Part shown: positions 5,900 through 5,916 of the stretch, one piece after another
Numbering within the stretch: the first letter of the stretch is position 1
Layout: the number at the start of each line of letters is the position of its first letter
Assembly (NCBI GenBank): GCA_013815575.1
Contig: JACDFX010000139.1
Span: 1-5,916 of the forward strand
Source of the DNA: Rubrobacter sp.
GTDB lineage: Bacteria > Actinomycetota > Rubrobacteria > Rubrobacterales > Rubrobacteraceae
Reading direction: 5' to 3'
DNA: 5,916 nucleotides
Made by a program: the position numbers and the translations under genes
The notes under the pieces: model-generated
What the model was told of the DNA's origin: nothing
Databases searched by the model: none
The model's input: the letters and a program-made list of their open reading frames with translations, nothing else

Positions 5900-5916
5900 C
5901 GGACTATAGGCTCGAG

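Overview
This is a high-GC window that reads as ordinary bacterial chromosome carrying a fatty-acid beta-oxidation locus. Strong G/C third positions, GTG starts, a FadN-type multifunctional enzyme and a PadR regulator fit a deep-branching actinobacterium. A Rubrobacter-like organism is my best guess, by resemblance only; no rRNA or other lineage marker is present.

Left part, minus strand (1-3420): three genes run right to left as an apparent operon. They are a PadR-family regulator (3420-3016), then, 12 nt later, a fadN-type 3-hydroxyacyl-CoA dehydrogenase/enoyl-CoA hydratase fusion (3003-628), then, after a 57-nt gap holding a perfect 10-bp inverted repeat, the N-terminal half of fadA thiolase (570 to the window edge). 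FadN plus FadA carry out hydration, dehydrogenation and thiolysis. The gene order matches the fadN-fadA core of the Bacillus subtilis fadNAE operon, but here it is headed by a PadR regulator.

Centre (3421-3533): a short, unusually AT-rich divergent control region. It contains a plus-strand promoter (TTGTCA-17-GATAAT), a minus-strand extended -10 (TGCTATTAT) and a 16-bp imperfect palindrome overlapping both. This arrangement suggests that PadR controls its own operon and the divergent gene together.

Right part, plus strand (3534-5899): an acyl-CoA dehydrogenase of the glutaryl-CoA dehydrogenase/ACX4-like branch, which could supply the first oxidation step for the FadN/FadA pathway. It is followed by a 149-nt gap with a strong 12-bp hairpin and a small GNRA-loop hairpin, then a cysteine-free, zinc-independent MDR-family quinone-oxidoreductase-like gene. 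The last 17 bases hold nothing I can identify.

I see no mobile element, CRISPR array, tRNA, rRNA or clearly new multi-gene system. The most interesting points are the compact PadR-type switch over beta-oxidation genes and the substrate question for the acyl-CoA dehydrogenase.
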